Below, piece after piece: positions 52,377-61,253 of a stretch of DNA of 64,000 nucleotides. Each line of letters begins with the position of its first letter. Position 1 is the stretch's first letter. The notes below the pieces were generated by a model. The model saw only the letters and a list, made by a program, of their open reading frames with translations, made no database searches and was not told where the DNA came from. The position numbers and the translations under genes are program-made. Source of the DNA: Litchfieldella rifensis. GTDB lineage: Bacteria; Pseudomonadota; Gammaproteobacteria; Pseudomonadales; Halomonadaceae. The stretch covers positions 62,001 through 126,000 of the forward strand of contig NZ_JBHRUG010000009.1 of the NCBI RefSeq assembly GCF_042646605.1. Direction: 5' to 3'.

Positions 52377-53291
52377 TCAGGCGGGTTTGATGCCCTCCAG
52401 CACCGCGAACGACGTCTCGCGCGCGGTGCGCAGAAAGTCCTCCATCCACGGTGCCTCGCGGCTGTCCTCGCGGATCGCCGCGAACAGCGTACTCCACATG
52501 CCTTCCTCGCCCAGCGCCACGCCGCGTACGTAATCCCGCTCCAGGTACTCGGTGAGTGCCCAGTTGGGCAAGGCACAGACGCCGCGGCCGCTGGCGACGA
52601 GTTGCATCATCATGATGGTCAGCTCGGCGGTGCGGACTTCCTTGGGGCGGATGCCGGCCGGGTCGAGGAACTGGCTGAACACATCCAGGCGCGAGTGTTC
52701 CACCGGATAGGTGATCAGGGTTTCCTCGGCCAGGTCCGAGGGGGTGATCCAGGGGCGACTGGCCAGGCGATGCTGCTTGGCCACTGCCAGCAGTCCCTCG
52801 TAGCGAAACAGCGGTTCGTAGTGTATGCCGGGCAGCGGCTGGGGATCGGCGGTGATCACCAGATCGAGCTGTTCGCGAGCCAGGGCCGGCAGCGGATCGA
52901 AGTTGTGGCCACTGGGGATATCCACTTCGACCTCGGGCCAGTGGTTGCGGAAGTGATCGATGGTCGGCATCAGCCACTGGAAGCAGCTATGGCATTCGAT
53001 CGCCATGTGCAGTCGGCCCTGCTCATTACCGGCCAGGCGGGCCAGATCACGCTCGGCCATGCGCACCTGAGGCAGCACCTGCTCGGCGAGGGTCAGCAGA
53101 CGCTGACCGGCGCGGGTGAACTCCACGGGACGCGACTTGCGCAGGAACAGCGGGCTGCCCAGGCGTTCCTCGAGATCCTTGATCTGATGCGACAGCGCCG
53201 ATTGGGTCAGGTGGACGCGCTCGGCGGCCTCGACCAGGGAACCGGCGTCGCGCAAGGCAATCAATGTGCGGAGGTGGCGTAGCTCGAGCAT
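52377..53291 (-). CDS. metR: MetR, LysR-family regulator of methionine synthesis
   Basis: A 304-residue LysR-type activator. N-terminal helix-turn-helix LELRHLRTLIALRDAGSLVEAAERVHLTQSALSHQIKDLEERLG; the effector domain has GRLHMAIECHSCFQWLMP, the MetR-typical stretch that binds homocysteine. Divergent from metE, exactly as in enterics. Start at 53291 (MLELRHL); upstream in-frame residues are not homologous-looking. It should activate metE when homocysteine accumulates. Confidence 0.95.
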   Translation of the reverse strand: MLELRHLRTLIALRDAGSLVEAAERVHLTQSALSHQIKDLEERLGSPLFLRKSRPVEFTRAGQRLLTLAEQVLPQVRMAERDLARLAGNEQGRLHMAIECHSCFQWLMPTIDHFRNHWPEVEVDIPSGHNFDPLPALAREQLDLVITADPQPLPGIHYEPLFRYEGLLAVAKQHRLASRPWITPSDLAEETLITYPVEHSRLDVFSQFLDPAGIRPKEVRTAELTIMMMQLVASGRGVCALPNWALTEYLERDYVRGVALGEEGMWSTLFAAIREDSREAPWMEDFLRTARETSFAVLEGIKPA

Positions 53292-53293
53292 AT

Positions 53294-53310
53294 TGAATGA
53301 GTTCTTTTCA
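53294..53310. promoter_or_regulatory. Candidate MetR half-site pair
   Basis: TGAA-N9-TTCA lies directly before metR in the 137-base metR/metE spacer. The classical MetR operator is TGAA-N5-TTCA, so this has the right half-sites but four extra bases between them. No better match was found in the spacer. Confidence 0.35.
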
Positions 53311-53428
53311 TGTTGATGATTAACCAATTTAGTTTGATTCACTCCTAATGGCCAGCGAGACTGTCTGTATCGTTGAGGATGGCGATTAGCCACTCAGTTT
53401 ATCGAGCAATGACGGGAAGATAGCAATC

Positions 53429-55741
53429 ATGACACTGGCACATACCCTCGGATATCCGCGTATCGGCGCGAAACGGGAATTGAAGAAGGCCACCGAGGCG
53501 TATTGGAAGGGCGAGATCGACCAGCACGCCCTGGAAGCCGTCGGTGCGGAACTGCGTGCACGTCACTGGCAGGCACAACGCGATGCCGGCCTCGATCTGG
53601 TGACGGTGGGCGACTTCGCCTTCTACGATCAGGTACTCAACGTCTCGGTGCTGCTGGGCGCGGTGCCGTCGCGCTTTGGACACTTCGATAGTCAGGCGGA
53701 TGGCGAGGTGGACCTGGACACGACCTTCCGCATGGCCCGCGGTCGCGCTCCCAGCGGCCAGCCGGCGGCCGCCTGCGAGATGACCAAGTACTTCGATACC
53801 AACTACCACTACCTGGTCCCCGAGCTGCATGCCGGCCAGACCTTCCGGCTGGCCTCCGACAGGCTGTTCCAGGAAGTGGACGAGGCCAAGGTCGCCGGCC
53901 ACCCGGTCAAGGTGGTATTGCTGGGGCCCTTGACCTGGTTGTGGTTGGGCAAGGTCAAGGGGGATGGAGCGCGCGGCGATGACGCCGAACGCCTCGAGCT
54001 GCTGGATGCCGTGTTGCCGGTCTATGGTGAAATCCTCACCCGTCTGGCCGATCAGGGAGTGGAATGGGTACAGCTCGACGAGCCGGCCCTGGTCCAGGAT
54101 TTGCCACCGCAGTGGCAACAGGCATTCGAGGCCACCTATAACAAGCTGCAGTCGGCACCGGTCAAGCTGTTGCTGACCACCTACTTCGGGACGCTCGGCG
54201 ACAACCTGCAACTCGCAACGAGCCTACCGGTGGATGGCTTGCATATCGATGCGGTGCGTGCCCCGGAACAGCTCGCCGCGGTGATCGATCGCCTGCCGGC
54301 CTACAAGGTGCTGTCGGTGGGGGCCATCGACGGCCGTAACATCTGGCGTGCCGATCTGGCCGCGCTGCATGAGTCGCTGGCCGAGGCCAAGGCACGGCTT
54401 GGCGAGCGGCTGTGGTTGGCACCGAGCTGCTCGCTGCTGCATGTCCCGGTCGATCTCGACAGCGAAACCAAGCTCGATACCGAGCTCAGAAGCTGGCTGG
54501 CCTTCGCCCGGCAGAAGCTCGATGAGGTGGTCTCCCTGTCGCGGCTGCTCGACAAGCGAGCCACCCCGGACGACCAGGCACGCCTGGAAGCGGCCACTGC
54601 CGCCCTGAGCGCCCGTCGCCGGTCGACGCGCATTCACAAGCCTGCCGTCGCCGAGCGCTTGGGTGCCATCACGCCTGGCGATACCGAACGTGCGAGTCCC
54701 TATGCGCCACGAGCCACGGTGCAGCGGCGCAAGCTGGACCTGCCGCTGTTTCCGACCACCACCATCGGCTCCTTCCCCCAGACGGCGGACATCCGTGCGG
54801 CAAGGCGTGCCTTCAAGACCGGCGAGCTGAGCCAGGACGCCTACGAAGCGAAGATGTGCGAGGAAATCGCCTTTGCCGTGGCGCGTCAGGAGGCCCTGGG
54901 GCTGGATATGCCGGTACACGGTGAGCCGGAACGCAACGACATGGTCGAGTACTTCGGCGAATTGCTCGACGGTTTTGCCTTCACCGAGTTTGGCTGGGTG
55001 CAGAGCTACGGCTCGCGCTGCGTCAAGCCGCCGGTGATTTTCGGTGACGTCAGCCGGCCCGCGGCGATGACGGTGCGCTGGAGCACCTATGCCCAGTCGC
55101 TGACCGACAAGCCGATGAAGGGTATGCTCACCGGCCCGGTAACCATCCTGCAGTGGTCGTTCGTGCGCGACGACCAGCCGCGTGCCACCACTTGTCGCCA
55201 GATCGCCCTGGCACTGCGCGACGAGGTGGCCGATCTCGAGGCCGCCGGTATCCAGGCCATCCAGATCGACGAGCCGGCACTGCGCGAGGGGCTACCGTTG
55301 CGCCATGGCCAGTGGCAGGCGTATCTCGACTGGGCGGTGGAATGCTTCAAGCTGGCAGCGGCGGTGGCTCGCGACGAAACCCAGATCCACACCCATATGT
55401 GCTACTCGGAGTTCAACGACATCATCGCCTCGATCGCCGCGCTGGATGCCGACGTGATCACCATCGAGACCTCGCGCTCGGACATGGAGCTGCTCGATGC
55501 CTTCCAGGACTTCGCCTATCCCAACGAGATCGGTCCGGGAGTCTACGATATCCACTCGCCGAACATTCCCGAGGTCGAGTGGATGGTTCGGCTGATGGAG
55601 AAGGCCGCCGAGCGCATCCCCCTGAAGCGGCTGTGGGTCAACCCGGATTGCGGTCTCAAGACTCGCGGCTGGGCCGAGGTCGAGCCGGCGCTGGCGAATA
55701 TGGTGGAAGCCGCCAAGGAGCTGCGCCGTCGCCACGGCTGA
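53429..55741 (+). CDS. metE: Cobalamin-independent methionine synthase
   Basis: A 770-residue enzyme transferring methyl from 5-methyltetrahydropteroyltriglutamate to homocysteine. The N-terminal barrel starts HTLGYPRIGAKRELKKATEAYW; the C-terminal catalytic barrel begins PTTTIGSFPQTADIRAARRAF. Zinc ligands are visible in IHTHMCYSEFNDI (His, Cys), in the ETSRS segment after it (Glu) and in WVNPDCGLKTRGW (Cys). Length normal. GGGAAG precedes the ATG. No cobalamin riboswitch is seen upstream, so control is expected from divergent MetR. Confidence 0.98.
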   Translation: MTLAHTLGYPRIGAKRELKKATEAYWKGEIDQHALEAVGAELRARHWQAQRDAGLDLVTVGDFAFYDQVLNVSVLLGAVPSRFGHFDSQADGEVDLDTTFRMARGRAPSGQPAAACEMTKYFDTNYHYLVPELHAGQTFRLASDRLFQEVDEAKVAGHPVKVVLLGPLTWLWLGKVKGDGARGDDAERLELLDAVLPVYGEILTRLADQGVEWVQLDEPALVQDLPPQWQQAFEATYNKLQSAPVKLLLTTYFGTLGDNLQLATSLPVDGLHIDAVRAPEQLAAVIDRLPAYKVLSVGAIDGRNIWRADLAALHESLAEAKARLGERLWLAPSCSLLHVPVDLDSETKLDTELRSWLAFARQKLDEVVSLSRLLDKRATPDDQARLEAATAALSARRRSTRIHKPAVAERLGAITPGDTERASPYAPRATVQRRKLDLPLFPTTTIGSFPQTADIRAARRAFKTGELSQDAYEAKMCEEIAFAVARQEALGLDMPVHGEPERNDMVEYFGELLDGFAFTEFGWVQSYGSRCVKPPVIFGDVSRPAAMTVRWSTYAQSLTDKPMKGMLTGPVTILQWSFVRDDQPRATTCRQIALALRDEVADLEAAGIQAIQIDEPALREGLPLRHGQWQAYLDWAVECFKLAAAVARDETQIHTHMCYSEFNDIIASIAALDADVITIETSRSDMELLDAFQDFAYPNEIGPGVYDIHSPNIPEVEWMVRLMEKAAERIPLKRLWVNPDCGLKTRGWAEVEPALANMVEAAKELRRRHG

Positions 55742-55782
55742 GCCAAGTGCTACCCACAAGGCCGGAGCGTCCCGCGAGGGCC

Positions 55783-55809
55783 GTAGGGGCGGCTTCAGCC
55801 CGGGCGGCG
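55783..55809 (+). repeat. REP-like element (single copy)
   Basis: The stretch starts GTAGGGGCGGCTTCAGCCCG, with GGCTTCAGCC as an internal hairpin core, and resembles the GTAGGAGCGGCTTCAGCC class of repetitive extragenic palindromes common in Pseudomonas and relatives. Only one copy was noticed in this window. Confidence 0.45.
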
Positions 55810-55903
55810 TTCCGACGGTAGGCGGAACGAAGCCATGGCGTTTGAAGGCAGGCAAACAGTAGGCTGACGATAACGTGAGGTGTTCACGATCTCGTGCTGG
55901 ACG

Positions 55904-55936
55904 ACAGGCGCCGGGGCATTTCGCCTCGGCGCCTGT
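55904..55936 (+). terminator. Strong hairpin after metE
   Basis: Arms ACAGGCGCC and GGCGCCTGT pair perfectly and the stem extends inward by five more pairs (one G-T), giving 14 pairs around a 5-base loop. It lies 163 bases after the metE stop and 67 bases before the lipoprotein gene; only TTA follows, so it is either a terminator or an mRNA-stabilising/attenuating structure. Confidence 0.6.
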
Positions 55937-56003
55937 TATGCTTGGAACCTCAAGGGACTTCTTATATTGGATGCCTGTCACCATCGTCTCGCAAGGAGCC
56001 AAG

Positions 56004-56801
56004 ATGTCGTCAGCGGTCATTTCTCCTTCTCGCTTCCTGCCGCTTCTACTGGGTGCCGGCCTGGTGCTGGCGGGGTGCGCCACGCCTCCGTCGTCGCGGC
56101 CGGACCCCAAGCCCGCCGTGGTCGACAGCGCCGCAGCCACGGCCATTGCCCGCCAGCAAGGCGGTGATACCGACGCCGACGAGGGGCTCGACGAGCCGGC
56201 CCCCCTGATGCCGTCGACCTTCTTCGCCGGCGGTGCCGAGCGGTTCGTGGCCTGGCGCTGCACGCCGGCACAGGATCTGGTGTCGGCCTTCCCCGGTAGC
56301 GAGCTGCGCTTGTGGTCGTCGCATGGCGCCTACCGTCTCGCGCCGGCCGTCGTCGCCAGTGGTGCCCGCTACGTACAGGGTGACCTGAGCTTCTGGAACA
56401 AGGGCGACGAGGCGCGGGTCGAGAGCGACAACGGGCGTCTGGAGTGCAAGCAGGACGTGGCTCGCCAGGCGATGACCCGCGAGGAGCGGCCCGGAGTCAT
56501 GTTCCACGGGCGTGGCAACGAACCGGGCTGGGTGATCAACCTGGCTCACGATGCGCCGCAGGTGACCATGTTGCTCGACTATGGCGAGCGTGAGCTGGAG
56601 TTGCCCTATCGCGTCACCGAAATGGACAACGAGAACGGCCGAGTCACCCTGGCCAGTGGCCGGGAAGATCAGCCGTTCCGTCTGGAACTGGAGGCGCGCG
56701 CCTGTTTCGATGACATGAGCGGCCAGCCCTTCCCGGTACGGGTGATGCTGGACATTGACGGGCAGAGGTATCGGGGATGTGGGCAAGGCATTGCGCCCTA
56801 A
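56004..56801 (+). CDS. Lipoprotein with MliC-like and COG3650-like domains
   Basis: A 265-residue outer-membrane-type lipoprotein; the lipobox LVLAGC puts the lipidated Cys at about residue 24. Residues about 75-150 (FVAWRCTPAQDLVSAFPGSELRLW ... GRLECKQD) match the MliC C-type lysozyme inhibitor pattern, with its Cys pair. Residues about 165-260 (PGVMFHGRGNEPGWVINLAHD ... ACFDDMSGQPFPVRVMLDIDGQRYRGCG) match COG3650. The combination suggests protection from lysozyme plus an unknown ligand-binding function. AAGGAG lies seven bases before the ATG. Confidence 0.83.
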   Translation: MSSAVISPSRFLPLLLGAGLVLAGCATPPSSRPDPKPAVVDSAAATAIARQQGGDTDADEGLDEPAPLMPSTFFAGGAERFVAWRCTPAQDLVSAFPGSELRLWSSHGAYRLAPAVVASGARYVQGDLSFWNKGDEARVESDNGRLECKQDVARQAMTREERPGVMFHGRGNEPGWVINLAHDAPQVTMLLDYGERELELPYRVTEMDNENGRVTLASGREDQPFRLELEARACFDDMSGQPFPVRVMLDIDGQRYRGCGQGIAP

Positions 56802-56873
56802 TACCCTTGTATTCGTTTTTATCGAATGATTGACGCGGTTTTTTGCGCTTTTTGTTTGAAAAATCGCATCTAT

Positions 56874-56886
56874 CATGACGGTCATG
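56874..56886. promoter_or_regulatory. Palindrome upstream of azoR
   Basis: CATGAC-G-GTCATG is a perfect 13-base inverted repeat 32 bases upstream of the azoR start, next to an AT-rich stretch (56846-56873) suited to a promoter. Possible operator; regulator unknown. Confidence 0.4.
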
Positions 56887-56918
56887 GTGATTAACCCGAC
56901 TTCTCGAAGGAGAACATC

Positions 56919-57536
56919 ATGACCGCTTCCACTACCAAGGCGCTTGTCGTTACCTCGTCCATTCTCGGCTCTCATGGTCAGTCCCTGGCGCTGGCCGAAC
57001 ATTTCAAGACGCTGGCTGCCTCGCGCGGCGATATCCAGGTCACCGAACGCGACCTGGTGGCCCTGGACCTGCCGCACCTGGGGGCCGAGGAGCTGGCCAG
57101 CTGGCAAGTCGAGCCTACGGCCCGCAATGATGAGCAACGCCAACTGGCTACCCGTTCCGAGGCGTTGATCGAGGAACTGCGGGCCCACGATGTGCTGGTG
57201 CTGGCGGTACCGCTCTACAACCTGGGCATTCCTTCGCAACTCAAGGCTTGGTTCGATCGCATCTTACGTGCCGGCGAGACGTTCCGCTATACCGAGGCGG
57301 GTCCTCAAGGGTTGGTCGAAGGCAAGCGGGCGGTAATCCTGGCGGCCCGTGGCGGGCAGTATGCCGGCACCGCGCTGGATTCCCAGACGCCCCATCTCAA
57401 GGCCATGCTGGGCCTGATCGGAGTCACCGAGGTGGATGTGGTCTTTGCCGAGGGGCTGGCAATGGGAGGCGATCATCGTGAGCGCGCCTTGCAGGAAGCG
57501 CGGCAGGCCATCGGGGGGCTGATCGAGCGCCTGTAA
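56919..57536 (+). CDS. azoR: FMN-dependent NADH-azoreductase / quinone reductase
   Basis: A 205-residue flavodoxin-fold oxidoreductase. FMN phosphate loop TSSILGSHGQSLALAEHF (about 12-30), VLAVPLYNLGIPSQLKAWFDRILRAGETFRY (about 91-121), and AARGGQYAG near 140 are all AzoR hallmarks. Reduces quinones and azo compounds with NADH, usually a response to thiol/electrophile stress. AAGGAG precedes the ATG by seven bases. Monocistronic by its terminator downstream. Confidence 0.93.
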   Translation: MTASTTKALVVTSSILGSHGQSLALAEHFKTLAASRGDIQVTERDLVALDLPHLGAEELASWQVEPTARNDEQRQLATRSEALIEELRAHDVLVLAVPLYNLGIPSQLKAWFDRILRAGETFRYTEAGPQGLVEGKRAVILAARGGQYAGTALDSQTPHLKAMLGLIGVTEVDVVFAEGLAMGGDHRERALQEARQAIGGLIERL

Positions 57537-57559
57537 CGCTCGATTGCCTGTTCGATGTC

Positions 57560-57585
57560 AGGGGTGGCCAGCGATGGCCGCCCCT
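57560..57585. terminator. Terminator between azoR and the convergent hydrolase
   Basis: AGGGGTGGCCA and TGGCCGCCCCT form an 11-pair stem (one T-G) around GCGA, 24 bases after the azoR stop and before the end of the oppositely oriented gene. TTGTCGTT follows. Confidence 0.75.
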
Positions 57586-57612
57586 TGTCGTTATCGGTCA
57601 GCGGGGGAGCGA

Positions 57613-58680
57613 TCAGCAGGCGTCAGGCTTGGCGATCAGCCACCGTTCGGCGACGAAGTCACTGGTGCACAGCACCGGTTCGGGGCCGAGAATGCGTTGC
57701 CCTAGCCTGGCCAGGGCCTCACGCTGTCGCGTCGTCGGGGTGTCCAGTTGCCACGGAGGGATGGCCTGCCAGTCGCCATCGGGAGCGACTTGTGCCAAGG
57801 CGAAGCGGAAGGGATGGAAACCGGGAAAGCCCAGGCGCAGGTCGGTGGCAACCAGGGTCGGTACGCCATCGAGGCGTCGTATCTCGTAGCGCAGGAAGGG
57901 GCCGGCGAACCAGTCGAGTCGGGCTCCGCTGGACAAAGCCAGGGCATCGTCCTCGAGTTCGGCACCGCGGGAAAAGGTTTCCAGCATCGGCGACGTGGTA
58001 CCGTCGAACAACCCGATCAATGCCTCGTGGTGGGTATCGCCGTCGATGATGGTGACCCGCCACAGCATGGTATTGAAGGGGGTGGGTTGCACCAGGCGTG
58101 GTGCATTTTTCAGGTCATGTTCTGCAAGCACCGGGGCGAGACGGGTCTCGACGATGGCCTTGGCTCCCATGGCAAAGATCAGGTAAGCGCTGGACAGCGC
58201 CAGGCCCCAGGCCGGTGCGCGTCGACCGTGCCCGGTGACCAGCGCTACCAGGATACTGACCAGCAGCAGCAGGGTATACAGCGGGTCGATGATGAATATC
58301 ACCGGCCAGGCACTGGGGCGAGCGCCCAGTGGCCACCAGAGCTGGGTGCCGTAGGTGGTCAGGGCATCCAGCAGCGGATGGGTCATGAGGCACAAGCCGA
58401 AGAACAGCCACCAGTGACGCAAGGATATGTCGCGTGCCGGCGCGAAGCGTGTACAGAGCCAGGCGAGCAGGGTGGCGAGCCCTCCGAGCACGAACAGCGA
58501 ATGGCTGAAGCCGCGATGCTCCGTGTAGTCGGCGATGGCGTTGCCGTAATCGAGCGCCACATCGGCGTCGGGTAGCGTGCCCAGGACCGCCCCGATCAAG
58601 ACGGCCTTGCGGCCCAGCCGGCGCCCCAGCACGGTACCACCGACCACGGCACCGAGGGCTGCCTGGGTAAGAGAATCCAT
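57613..58680 (-). CDS. YdjM-type (DUF457) membrane-bound metal-dependent hydrolase
   Basis: A 355-residue protein. The N-terminal MDSLTQAALGAVVGGTVLGRRLGRKAVLIGAVLGTLPDADV, then EHRGFSHSLF and MTHPLLDALTTYGTQ, give the His/Asp metal-site motifs of the YdjM/DUF457 family, embedded in four to five membrane helices. The last 180 residues form a soluble periplasmic or cytoplasmic domain. The family resembles phospholipase C/zinc hydrolases but has no settled function. GGAGG precedes the ATG by nine bases. Confidence 0.9.
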   Translation of the reverse strand: MDSLTQAALGAVVGGTVLGRRLGRKAVLIGAVLGTLPDADVALDYGNAIADYTEHRGFSHSLFVLGGLATLLAWLCTRFAPARDISLRHWWLFFGLCLMTHPLLDALTTYGTQLWWPLGARPSAWPVIFIIDPLYTLLLLVSILVALVTGHGRRAPAWGLALSSAYLIFAMGAKAIVETRLAPVLAEHDLKNAPRLVQPTPFNTMLWRVTIIDGDTHHEALIGLFDGTTSPMLETFSRGAELEDDALALSSGARLDWFAGPFLRYEIRRLDGVPTLVATDLRLGFPGFHPFRFALAQVAPDGDWQAIPPWQLDTPTTRQREALARLGQRILGPEPVLCTSDFVAERWLIAKPDAC

Positions 58681-58774
58681 CGTGCCGAAGCCTCCTCGTC
58701 GGGCGTCTGTAAAGTGGCCCCGATATCAAGCTATTGCGACGTCGCCGAGCGGAATGGGTTCCGTGGGCGAGCGG

Positions 58775-59308
58775 CTAGCGTGCCCACGGCGGCTCGGTCG
58801 CCAGGATTCGCGCCTGTACCGGGCAATCGTCGCGATGGGCCCCGGGCAGATAACCGGTACTCATCAGGAATTCATTGACGATTTCCGGCCCGGTGAAACG
58901 GAAGGTGCGCTTGAAAAGCTTGATCCAGTCGTCAAGGGGCAAGGGGTGATGGTGCTCCAGCCAGGCATGGAAGCTGCCGTGCTCCGCTTGCAGTGTCCTG
59001 ATGATTCCGGCGTTGTGGATGGTGGCCTCGACTTTCAGGCGGTTGCGGATGATCCCGCTATCGTTTAACAGGCGTTCGCGTTCGACGCCACCGTAGGTGG
59101 CGACACGGTCGATGTCGAAGCCATCGAAGGCGGCCTGAAAGGCGGCGCGTTTCTTCAAGACCGTGAGCCACGAGAGTCCCGCCTGGTTGATTTCCAGGAT
59201 CAGGCGTTCGAACAGCACGGCATCGTCGTTGACCGGAAAACCGTATTCACGGTCGTGGTAGGGGCCATGGAACGGATGGCCGGGGGCCTGATCGCAATAG
59301 TCGGCCAC
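58775..59308 (-). CDS. tag: DNA-3-methyladenine glycosylase I
   Basis: A 177-residue base-excision repair enzyme removing 3-methyladenine. The Tag zinc-snap ligands are present: Cys5 (VADYCDQAP), His18 (YHDREYGFP) and the C-terminal GAHRDDC His/Cys. The core has LFERLILEINQAGLSWLTVLKKRAAFQAAFDGFD, the substrate pocket Glu and Trp. Starts at a GTG with GGAG eight bases upstream; no in-frame ATG is well placed. Divergent from gloA. Confidence 0.95.
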   Translation of the reverse strand: MADYCDQAPGHPFHGPYHDREYGFPVNDDAVLFERLILEINQAGLSWLTVLKKRAAFQAAFDGFDIDRVATYGGVERERLLNDSGIIRNRLKVEATIHNAGIIRTLQAEHGSFHAWLEHHHPLPLDDWIKLFKRTFRFTGPEIVNEFLMSTGYLPGAHRDDCPVQARILATEPPWAR

Positions 59309-59481
59309 ATGCGTCTCCTCGAGGTTTGGCGTTCGGGCAAGAGCCTGCCATGATGATGCATGGATTTCGCTGCGACAGAGTATGCCATTATGACGACGCC
59401 CGCTCCCAAGATCATCATGCGGTTGCCGCAAGTCTTCCCGCGCTATATTCAGGAATAGGCTCAGGAAGGAGAACCGTCATC

Positions 59482-59922
59482 ATGCAATATCTGCACACCA
59501 TGGTTCGCGTCAGCGATCTCGAGGACTCGCTGTATTTCTACTGTGACTTGCTGGGAATGGTCGAGATCGATCGCAAGGATAGCGAGAAGGGGCGTTTTAC
59601 GCTGGTCTTTCTCGCTGCGCCGGAGGACGAGATCTCGGCTCACGAAAGCCGTACGCCGATGCTCGAGCTGACCTATAACTGGGATCCGGAAGAGTACACC
59701 GGTGGGCGTAACTTCGGTCACCTGGCCTATCGCGTCAACAACATCTATGCCCTGTGCGACAGGCTGCAGAGCAACGGTGTGACCATCAACCGGCCCCCGC
59801 GCGATGGGCACATGGCGTTCGTGCGTTCGCCCGATGGCATCTCCATCGAGCTGCTGCAGGCCGGCGAACCATTGCCCGCCGAGGAACCTTGGGCCTCGAT
59901 GGAGAATACCGGCAGTTGGTAA
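59482..59922 (+). CDS. gloA: Glyoxalase I-like VOC protein
   Basis: A 146-residue lactoylglutathione lyase homologue. All four metal ligands are present at the expected places: His5 (MQYLHTMVRV), Glu about 62 (MLELTYNW), His about 80 (NFGHLAYRV) and Glu about 128 (GISIELLQAG). Isomerises the methylglyoxal-glutathione hemithioacetal. The loop pattern and length fit the Ni-type GloA. AAGGAG lies ten bases before the ATG. Followed after 45 bases by a uracil-DNA glycosylase-family gene. Confidence 0.88.
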   Translation: MQYLHTMVRVSDLEDSLYFYCDLLGMVEIDRKDSEKGRFTLVFLAAPEDEISAHESRTPMLELTYNWDPEEYTGGRNFGHLAYRVNNIYALCDRLQSNGVTINRPPRDGHMAFVRSPDGISIELLQAGEPLPAEEPWASMENTGSW

Positions 59923-59967
59923 CCGGGACCATGAGCGCGGAGCGTATCGGCTGAGGAAGGGAAGCCC

Positions 59968-60669
59968 ATGCCACTGGATGACACGCTGCACGAGGCCTTC
60001 CGGCGTGAGGCGAAAGCGCTGGAGGGCATCGACCTCGCTACCTACCGCCAGTTCGACAAGGATCCGCTCGAACCGATCATTGGCCTGGGGCCCTGCGATG
60101 CACCGGTAGGCTTTTTCGGCCGTGATCCGGGGCGTCGGGAGGTCAAGTGGGGGGAACCGTTCATCGGCAGCGGTGGGCAGAAGGTGCGCGAAGGGCTGTA
60201 CCTGGCCATGCATGGCGAACCGCTTCCGGATTTCGAGGCCTCGCGAGAGGTGGGGCGTCACGTCTTCTGGGCCAATTCCGTGCCCTACAAGCCGGTCGGC
60301 AACAAGGCATGGTCGATGACCACCAAGCGGCGCTTCCAGCCGTTGATAGCGGCACTACTGGTCAAGCATTGGCAGGGCCGCGAGGTGATCACGCTGGGGC
60401 GTGAGGCCTTCCTGTGGTTTGGCATCAACCAGCCGCGCGAGGTGCGTCAGGCGCTGGAAGACTTCTGGCGCCGCGACGATCGCTTCGATGCCCGGCATAC
60501 CACACCTCTGGTCCTGGAGGATGGACGCGAAGCGACATTTCGCCTGGCGCCACTGCCCCATCCCTCCCCACTCAACCAGGCCTGGTTCAAACGCTTTCCG
60601 GAACTACTCCAGGCGAGACTGGAGCAGTTGGGTGTGGCGGACATGCTGGCCCGCCACAGCGGTGCCTAG
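59968..60669 (+). CDS. Uracil-DNA glycosylase superfamily protein
   Basis: A 233-residue UDG-fold protein. Motif 1 GFFGRDPGRREVKWGEPFIGSGGQKVREGL (about 50-78) and motif 2 HPSPLNQAWFKRFPELL (about 195-211) are the recognisable ends of the active site; the first motif has Arg-Asp-Pro-Gly where family 4/5 enzymes have Glu/Ala-x-Pro-Gly. Target base uncertain. GAAGGGAAG precedes the ATG. Its neighbour tag is also a glycosylase, but on the other strand. Confidence 0.87.
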   Translation: MPLDDTLHEAFRREAKALEGIDLATYRQFDKDPLEPIIGLGPCDAPVGFFGRDPGRREVKWGEPFIGSGGQKVREGLYLAMHGEPLPDFEASREVGRHVFWANSVPYKPVGNKAWSMTTKRRFQPLIAALLVKHWQGREVITLGREAFLWFGINQPREVRQALEDFWRRDDRFDARHTTPLVLEDGREATFRLAPLPHPSPLNQAWFKRFPELLQARLEQLGVADMLARHSGA

Positions 60670-60673
60670 CGGG

Positions 60674-61078
60674 TCAGTCAGGACGATAGGCCATGCGCCC
60701 GCTGCCGAGGAACACGATGGCAATGGCACCGAACAGGTACATGCCTTGCAGTTCCAAGGCCCAGCCGCCGCTGTCGGTCAGTGTGAACAGCTCGCCGGTG
60801 TGTACCAATATGACGGCTACCACCATGTTGATGGCCATCAATAAACCTCCGAGGCGCGCCTGCCAGCCGACGATCGCCATCAAGGGCGCGAGCACTTCGC
60901 CAACCAGTACCCCGTAAGCCAGAAAGGACGGTAGACCGTAGTCCGCCAGCTGGCTGCCGATCCAGTTGAGAGTGTCGGGGTTGAGCAGCTTGGCGATGCC
61001 GTGGAACAGTATCAGGCCGCCGACGGCCAGGCGCAGGATCAGTTTTCCCAGGGCATCGTTGTGCAGGGCATGAAGCAT
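60674..61078 (-). CDS. DoxX-family membrane protein
   Basis: A 134-residue protein with four membrane helices: LILRLAVGGLILFHGIAKLLNPDTLNWIGSQL at the start and PSFLAYGVLVGEVLAPLMAIVGW in the middle are DoxX-type. Function unknown; relatives link to thiosulfate:quinone oxidoreductase or to oxidative stress. AAGGAGAG precedes the ATG at 61078. It ends four bases from the end of the convergent glycosylase gene, with no room for a separate terminator. Confidence 0.9.
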   Translation of the reverse strand: MLHALHNDALGKLILRLAVGGLILFHGIAKLLNPDTLNWIGSQLADYGLPSFLAYGVLVGEVLAPLMAIVGWQARLGGLLMAINMVVAVILVHTGELFTLTDSGGWALELQGMYLFGAIAIVFLGSGRMAYRPD

Positions 61079-61253
61079 CAGGGCTCTCTCCTTGAGGTCG
61101 AGGGGCTCGGGCATGGGTTTCCACGACCATGACTGAAAGTTATCTGAATTGCGGCCGATAACCTAGTGAAGTGGGGCGATTCGGGTCGAATCGAGGTCGA
61201 CCGGCTATCTGCCCTACGGGAATTTTCGGTCATGGCGTGAGACGAGGATATTC

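Noticed and set aside
55783..55809. Possible riboswitch between metE and the lipoprotein gene
   Set aside because: No conserved cobalamin or SAM riboswitch core; the sequence fits a REP-like palindrome better.
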